A DNA stretch of 64,000 nt. Source: Oreohelix idahoensis (Eukaryota > Mollusca > Gastropoda > Stylommatophora > Oreohelicidae). The stretch spans positions 230,001 to 294,000 of the forward strand of contig JAMPIV010012223.1 of assembly GCA_024509875.1 (NCBI GenBank). Reading direction: 5' to 3'. Under the pieces are notes generated by a model, which searched no databases, was not told the origin of the DNA, and was given only the letters and a program-made list of their open reading frames with translations. The position numbers and the translations under genes are program-made. Of the stretch, positions 57,911-64,000 are shown one piece after another; within the stretch, counting starts at the first letter, position 1; each line of letters begins with the position of its first letter.

Positions 57911-58381
57911 TCGCGGAGATCGGCAAAGTTCAACGACAACCTTAGCTACATCGCTCGGGTAGTACCGATGGTTCACTTAGGTCGGGGTTCAATTGGTCAC
58001 CCCGATCCTATCAGCTTTCAAAGGCAACAACGAAAATTTCAGAACTCATCAGAGGTTCCAACCGAGGTGGAACAACCGTCACGATAGTGATAGTGACGGA
58101 GAAGAGCACCAAATGCGTAAGTAAGTGCGGTTTGATGAGTCTCGAAAGGAAGATAGACACTATAAAGAGAAACCAGTCAAGCAGAGGAGTGGATCCTCAG
58201 AGAGTCGTTTTTCTGACTCCGAAGCACGATCAAAGAGCCTCTCAATAGACAATTTCAACATTCAGCTCTATGTCATCGGCGCCCGTCTGTATTTCCAGAG
58301 GGTTAAATTGTATCTAGTGCCTGCTTTGAAAAGAACGTTTACAAAAACAGTTTACTAAACATTTCTTATCGATTAGTCGTA

Positions 58382-58395
58382 GACACCGTGGTACC
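58382..58395. other. Target-site duplication of LINE L1w, left copy
   Basis: GACACCGTGGTACC here and again at 60911-60924, directly outside the LINE. Confidence 0.9.
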
Positions 58396-58403
58396 TTACT
58401 TAC

Positions 58404-59000
58404 TTACTTAGTCTTTCCCCTTCTACCGTGAGGTGTAGAGGTTTGGAAGAGAGAGCGCCAGACTATCCTATCGGCTGTCTTCCTCCTGGCCTGGTTCCAT
58501 TCTAGTCCTCGGTCCTTCAAAGATTGTCTGATGTTGTCCTCCCAGCGGACTCTGGGTCGTCCTGGGGTCTGGATCCCTGGCTCTTTGTTTCTCATGCTTA
58601 TCGTGGTAGCCGATCTTCTCCAATTCTGCAGGCATGGCAAAACCATCTTAGTTGGGACCGTTCTACTTGGGTCTGCATGGGGTGGGAATTAAGGCTTTGA
58701 CGTATCGTCTGGTTGCGGACCATGTCTCTTCTTGGTACTTCAACCACCTTCCTCAGATACCTCATTTCTGAGGTTTGGATCTGGCTTTTGTTTGTTGTAA
58801 TCATTGCCCATGACTCGCATCCATATGTCAAGACTGGCACAAAGGTGGAGCGATATACAGGCATCTTCGTTTTCTTACCAACTTCTCTCTTGCTGAGGAA
58901 TCCTCGATTTATGGCCTGACAAAGTCTCCCAACCAACGGGCTGATCACCCGTTTGCCAGTCACTTCGATTACGGAAACAGCAGCAGATGGATTGATTTGC
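58404..59000 (-). pseudogene. LINE L1w RT C-terminal region
   Basis: In one frame: GRLCQAINRGFLSKREVGKK, FVPVLTYGCESWAMITT, SEMRYLRKVVEVPRRDM and RSQLRWFCHACRIGEDRLPR. After a slip near 58620: GRPRVRWEDNIRQSLKDRGL and HGRRGKTK, then stop. The same order is found in the scraps at 5090 and 51990. Confidence 0.88.
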
Positions 59001-59955
59001 CGTTGCCCTAAAGACGCCAACAGGCGTGATGGGAAACAATGGCAAAGAAAACCTATCTGCTGTTGCCCTAAGACGCCACTAGGCGTAATGGCCACTGACT
59101 GCTTTGACGGTCGGTGGCTAAGGACGGAAGAAGAAGAAGAAAGTCTCCCAGATGCTGCTTTTCGAGTGGCCAACTCTTCTTTGATGCTTCCATTTCGGTC
59201 TATAATAGCTCCGATCTTAATGCAAGCCGTGAAGTGTCCTGGTTTCTGAAGGGACGAGAGTCCATTGTGTTTTTCGGGGAGAATCTTCGAAGTGACTGCG
59301 ATGGCAGTTTTCCCCAGTGAATCTCTGTGCGTTGGAATGACAGCAGAGTTCCTTGTTAGGTTCTGTGGATTCGGTTACAGGTAATACCGACTTTTTCCAT
59401 TACTATGCTTTCGGTGGCAGAACATGTTAGAAGATTGCCTAGTCTGTGAACTGCAGCTCACCGATCCTCCATTTCAGAACTTATATTTTGCAATTGGCGG
59501 GGAATGCCAAGTTGCACCTATGTGTCAAAGTGATTAAGGTATCTGACGCGTTTAGTCAGTGATACCAGGGCGACGCCACGAACTGTCATTATTGAAGAAC
59601 ATTGTATTGACCATGCACGAATATTCAAATGTTTACCAGCTTGTTGAATGCCTAATGTATACCTATCGATTTCCGGTCAGCATGACCTTGTTACACTGAC
59701 TGTTCCTGTTGATACCATGTGTGTTCTCGTCAATAAATGTTTTGAAACGTGCCTGCAGTGTCCAAGCATCCTTGACTACTGCATGTGAGTGTATGGGTTG
59801 CAGGGTCTACATATATACGAGCCTAAACACATTCGCGCCTTCATTCGCACCCACACTCAGTTCATCATACGCTCGCACTACACACCTAACAACATGTATA
59901 CTGTCTTGGGCCAGTGATCACCTCAGCAAGAGAAAAAGACAGTTACACCATCCCT
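59001..59955. other. Unidentified segment inside LINE L1w
   Basis: It does not match the expected RT sequence between FADD and the C-terminus. It holds two copies of about 35 bases around TTGCCCTAAGACGCCA (59007 and 59063). It may be an insertion or a replaced part of the LINE. Confidence 0.5.
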
Positions 59956-60860
59956 CTCTTCTTCAGCTCTTCCTTCCAGACTTGCAGGTTGGATTGGAGA
60001 TGTGCCTCTGATTTAGCAATCAGGGCAACATCATCAGCAAATGCCAGCTCTGAAATACAGACCTTTCTCATCTTCCAGTACCCCACTGAATACTTTCTTG
60101 TTCTCTCCTTACATGCCGATATCGTCCATGAGGAGTATGAAAAAACAAGATGACATAATATTACCTTGTCTTACACCAGTGGTGGTCCTGAACTCTTCTG
60201 ACTTATGGTTTGCTGTCCTCACATAATTTCTGCAAGACTTGTAGAAGCTCTGTATAGCATGAATCAGAGGTGCTGGAATGTTCTACCTTGCCAAACAGTC
60301 CCAAAGTTTGCTCCAGGGGACCCTGTCAAATGCCTTTTCTAGATCTATGAAACAAAGATGGATCTCACTCTTATACTCAAGGGCCTTTTCACTCAGCTTT
60401 CTGAGTGTGAAGATTAGGTCTTGAGTACTTCGATTTGCTCGGAATCCACACTGGATCTCATCCAATTGTGGCTCAGCTAGGCGTCGGAGTCTGTGCTCTA
60501 GGATTCTAGAGTAGATTTTACCAGGGACACTGAGAAGGGATATCGCCTCTATGGTTTCCACAGTGTCGATTATCACCCTTTTTGAAAATTGGTGTTATGG
60601 TGGCAATCTCCGAAACCTTTTGTATGGTCTTGTTGCACCACGCTGCCTGTAGGACCCTTAAGAGTAATAGGTCGCCTGATGCTCCCATGAACTTAACCAT
60701 TTCTGGTGTTATACCATCATGCCCTGCTGCTTTGCCCATCTTGATTTTCTCCAGTGCTGCCTTCAGTTCTTCCATCTTTATGGCATCTTCATCATCATTG
60801 GTTTTCTCTCCTGTGCTAGTGGTTATCACTTCTCATGCTTCACCATGCTCACCATCCAGG
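59956..60860 (-). pseudogene. LINE L1w reverse transcriptase core
   Basis: In minus order: MEELKAALEKIKMGKAAGHD, GITPEMVKFMG, ITPIFKKGDNRHCGNHRG, then a slip at about 60550. Next come SVPGKIYSRILEHRLR, IQCGFRANRSTQDLIF and CFIDLEKAFDRVPW. After further breaks, ELAFADDVALIAKSEAHLQ gives the catalytic FADD near 60035. These are RT blocks 1-5 of a LINE. Multiple frameshifts make it inactive. Confidence 0.9.
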
Positions 60861-60910
60861 AGTTCTGAGAAATATTTTTTCCATTACTTCCTTCGGCGCA
60901 GTAAACAATT

Positions 60911-60924
60911 GACACCGTGGTACC
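60911..60924. other. Target-site duplication of LINE L1w, right copy
   Basis: Same 14 bases as 58382-58395. Confidence 0.9.
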
Positions 60925-61869
60925 ACAAATCTTTAAGTCAGAAGGAAGATGACAATAGATCTGCAGGAAAGAAAAACTGTAACAGCCTAATTTCTTTTAA
61001 AACATGCTGTAGCCATTTATTAGGACGAAGACAGGACAGTTCATTTTTGAGAAGTTATTAATTGATTTCCATGTTATTCTCAAAGTTGCTGTAACAAGAA
61101 GATGTCAGAAATGAGCAGAGATTTAACACCAATAAACAGGTCTTAAAACTTTTTCCTGGATTTCTTTCAACACAATACCTGTATTTCCGGTGGTGACATT
61201 TAATGATACATGTCGTCTACGTTTCAGTTGTTATCAGTCGTAACAGTAGATGTGCCTGTGATCGTTGAAGTTTTCATCCTGGTGATTTATGATGTTTAAC
61301 AATCGAGCTTATGAAAGTTTATCTGATATAAAGACTTTTATTACCTGCCAATAAAGAAAAGATATACGACCACAAAAACTAACTCAGTAGAAACAGCTGA
61401 AGAATTAGAGACCAGAAACTTACAAAGAAAAGACATTAATTCCAAAGAATAAAATTGTCAATGAAAGAATAAATTCTTCTCCAACATCAAGTGCCAAGAA
61501 ACGCGAATCAACACCAACACGTAGCTGCATTTTCATCCGGAAGAACGAACCTGCTGGGTTGTCGCATAACACACAACGCTAGAGATTCCACTTTACGATC
61601 AAAACACGTGCCTCGCCATTAATTGACAATTCAATACACAACGCTAGAAACAAACTTTACAAACAGTTCGAATACCTTTGATCATCGAACAATAGCCAAA
61701 TCAACAACTTGGCTATTCAACAAAACATTATCAACAACAAAAATTTACAACAATTAGTGGCGCTGCTACATCACTTCAAATTAAACATTGGGACATGGCA
61801 TATAAGAAAACGCACTGCCGATCTCATAACAGAAACCCAACATCGGTCTGTACAGTGAGCATGCATAAG
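60925..61869. other. No gene seen
   Basis: AT-rich. The ORF 60582-61061 crosses the LINE boundary and is a shadow. Confidence 0.45.
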
Positions 61870-62900
61870 ACTGCAAAAGTCAAAACTTCTGCTTCCTTTC
61901 AAGTCAGTTGTTGAAGAGTACAAAGTTGGAAAGGCAAGGTTTGCGATGATGCTACGCGAGTCAGTAGATGACGTGGTTAAGTCTATTCAGTCCACACTGA
62001 AAACGGGAAGGAAGTGGAGAGTGGAAGAAGCTGTTAATGCTGCCCAAGAGTCGCTCACACTGAGGGAGGTAATCGGATACACACAAACGAATAAACAGGA
62101 ATTTGATCATGGAGACATCTGCTGGTGGTCCAAGGCATCAAGCAGGGAGCAGGGAGACATGGTAGTTCAGGAGATACGAGGAGCTGAGAATGATAAGAGG
62201 TTGCAAAAAGCAGTGCAGCAGGCACAACAAGGCCAATGGACTACATGGGAAGGAGCCCTGCAAAGGTCCTAGACATGGAATGATATCCTGTGCCATGGCA
62301 AGGGCGATACACATGGCGCCACAACAATGTGCTAAATGAGCTGGCTGCGACAATAGATCTGGAAAGGATGAAGGCGAATAGCAATGTCAGGCCAAACACC
62401 GCCAACACATACTTTCTGAGAGCAGGAAAGTCAGCACACCCAAAACCGAGTAAATCAGGTAGCAGTGCACCATCTCTCCTTGACTGTGCAAATGACTGGG
62501 AGACGGCGGTAGACCTACCTGGACGAGGGGCATATCCAGAGAGTATCAGGAAATCTCGAAGACGGCCGGATATAGTGCTGCATTTGTCATCATTGCACCA
62601 GGTTATATTGATTGAACTGACCATGCCATTTGAATCCAGATTGGAAGAGCAACATTTGTTCAAAGCGGCCAAGTATAGTGATCTGGCCGCGGATGGGTTC
62701 ACACGATGGGTTCACTGCAAGTGTCATGTCTGTTGAGATGGGTGCAAGAGGACTCGTGGCTGCGTCAGTGAATGATTTATTGAAACTGTTGGGGCTGAAG
62801 GGACAGTCGAGAATAAAGGCACTGAAGAGGCTTAGTGAAACTGCGGAAAAGGCATCATGCTGGCTGTGGAACAATGGTCTATGGTACTCGGTACAGTAAA
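61870..62900 (+). pseudogene. Retroelement-type C-terminal module with PD-(D/E)XK-like endonuclease
   Basis: Frame 1 (from about 61898) reads LPFKSVVEEYKVGKARFAMM and GRKWRVEEAVNAAQESLTLR, ending WTTWEGALQRS and a stop at 62270. In another frame from 62290 come QGRYTWRHNNVLNELAATI and later SRRRPDIVLHLSSLHQVILI with ELTMPFESRLEEQHLFKAAK. A third frame continues with VEMGARGLVAASVNDLL and ETAEKASCWLWNNGLW. R-H-N, then P-D, E-x-T and K-x2-K/Y spacing resembles the restriction-like endonuclease of R2-type LINEs. The Cys/His motif usually before RHN seems deleted. No RT is present. Assignment is by pattern only. Confidence 0.6.
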
Positions 62901-63729
62901 CTATATCCCCACCTGCGTTACAGGAAACATCCGGAAAGTGGAAATTTTTCGAAGTCCGCAATACAATGAGTTTTTCGTTGTATTGATGAAGGGACAGTGG
63001 CTTACAGGCAACACGCGGCATATATTATATGAGGTGCCGGACGCAAGTAGATTTCAGTTGCTAGCATGCAGTGGCTCAAGCCTCGTTGGCTTCGCACAGG
63101 TGGGTCAGTGTCTGTCCCTAGTCGTGGTGTGCTGTGGCACAATAATTTGTTTTCAACGTAAAGGTTACTTTCACAATTGCCTGCAGCTGGCAGAATTGTG
63201 GATTTTAAAGCTGCAACGAAGGTGGAGTGGGTTCATTTTCTACATAAGACAACAGGAGGCAGAGACACTTGGGAGTCATGACCCAGGTGGGCCCGCCCCC
63301 CTTAGAGTGTAAAGGAGTATACAGGGCCGAAACACTTGTTCGACGAGGGACTACTTCTGATGATCAGATTGCCTCCTGTTGTATCGCTCTGTATAGAGTT
63401 TCCTATCATCAAGTGCATGTCTCTGGCCACTCAAGCCTTAGTTCATGGGCCAACTCAGCAGGATTAATATCTTCTCTAATCTATTTTCCCGGCTATAACA
63501 GAGCCGTGGTTTCTCTGGAAAAAATGTATCTCGTAATACACTTGTAAAATATGCTTACTAAGCCCTCACCTATTAATGTCGTATGACTCCAACCTGAGCG
63601 TCCCAATAAAAATCAAACTTCACTGGAAATCATACGTTGTAATATACAAATGAAAACTCATCCCATCAATATGAATAAAGTGGCAAGAGCCCCTCACATA
63701 CTTAACGAAAGGAGAAAAAATCCTCTTTT
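62901..63729. other. No supported gene
   Basis: Plus ORFs at 62857-63312 and 63269-63547 have no known motif and may be read-on from the broken module. Confidence 0.4.
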
Positions 63730-63877
63730 CTCAGAGGCGAAAACCACACCTGTTTGCTCAGAGGCGAAAACCACACATGTTTGCTCAGAGGCGAATCCAC
63801 ACCTGTTTGCTCAGAGACGAAAACCACACCTGTTTGCTCAGAGGCGAAAACCACACCTGTTTGCTCAGAGGCAAAAA
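63730..63877 (+). repeat. 27-bp minisatellite, about 5.4 copies
   Basis: The unit is of the form CTCAGAGGCGAAAACCACAC followed by CTGTTTG. The third copy is one base shorter. The ORF across it simply repeats the unit's translation in two frames. Confidence 0.92.
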
Positions 63878-64000
63878 GGCAAACACTGAACCTTTGTTCA
63901 TCCGGTGTTTTCCAGATTACACGAACACTGTGAACAATCTGTACTGCTCGTGTTCAAACTCGCATGTCGCTATAATTTCTGAACACTTGTATCGCTCTTC

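Larger units (their letters stand above)
58396..60910 (-). mobile_element. LINE family L1w, longest copy, with 14-bp target duplication
   Basis: A minus-strand insertion flanked by GACACCGTGGTACC. Its 3' end carries (AAGT)n (58396-58411) next to the duplication. It includes the RT fingers and palm (about 59960-60860) and the RT C-terminus (58404 to about 59000). About 0.9 kb of unrelated-looking sequence lies between. The endonuclease domain is missing, so the copy is 5'-truncated as is usual in target-primed insertion. Confidence 0.88.

Noticed and set aside
63730..63877. Regular repeats resembling a CRISPR array
   Set aside because: The units are contiguous with no spacers, and the DNA is eukaryotic; it is a minisatellite.

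Overview
This window looks like repeat-dominated nuclear DNA from a metazoan, most likely an AT-rich invertebrate. It holds eukaryotic retroelement relics of every major kind, long microsatellites, and no operons or ribosome binding sites. I found no confidently identifiable intact host gene. The one candidate is a short RRM-coding open frame at 47547-47960. Species cannot be fixed from sequence alone.

The main content is a set of Ty3/gypsy-type LTR retrotransposons in which integrase lies upstream of reverse transcriptase (gag-PR-IN-RT-RNaseH). This is the pol order of the Gmr1-like group rather than the usual gypsy order. Element A (minus, 6162-25085) is complete from LTR to LTR and has a 5-bp TAAAC target duplication. 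It inserted into an LTR of family D. Its 5' LTR was later split by element B (minus, 14967-24351), which has 2.3-kb LTRs and a tRNA-Pro primer site. Element C (plus, 34011-43501) keeps a 1467-codon uninterrupted CA-PR-IN-RT-RH frame. Element D (minus, about 26056-31940) is an old copy that has lost integrase. E (46648-47450, minus) and F (57062-57910, plus) are pol-only and gag-only scraps.

Between these lie two Penelope-like elements with GIY-YIG endonuclease (about 44600-46530 and 49430-50690, minus). Several copies of one LINE family have a (AAGT)n tail. The best is at 58396-60910 with a 14-bp target duplication. There are two other LINE 3' ends (25172-25682; 53383-54186 with a C-terminal C2H2 finger) and a broken PD-(D/E)XK-type endonuclease module (61870-62900). 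A 429-bp inverted-repeat DNA transposon with an 8-bp duplication sits inside element A.

Boundaries were found by eye from repeated sequence: paired LTRs, target duplications and an empty-site paralogue. Lesions are reported as seen. The remaining stretches (1-710, 1841-4559, 31941-33791, 43502-44580, 54190-55750, 60925-61869 and others) show no gene I can support.
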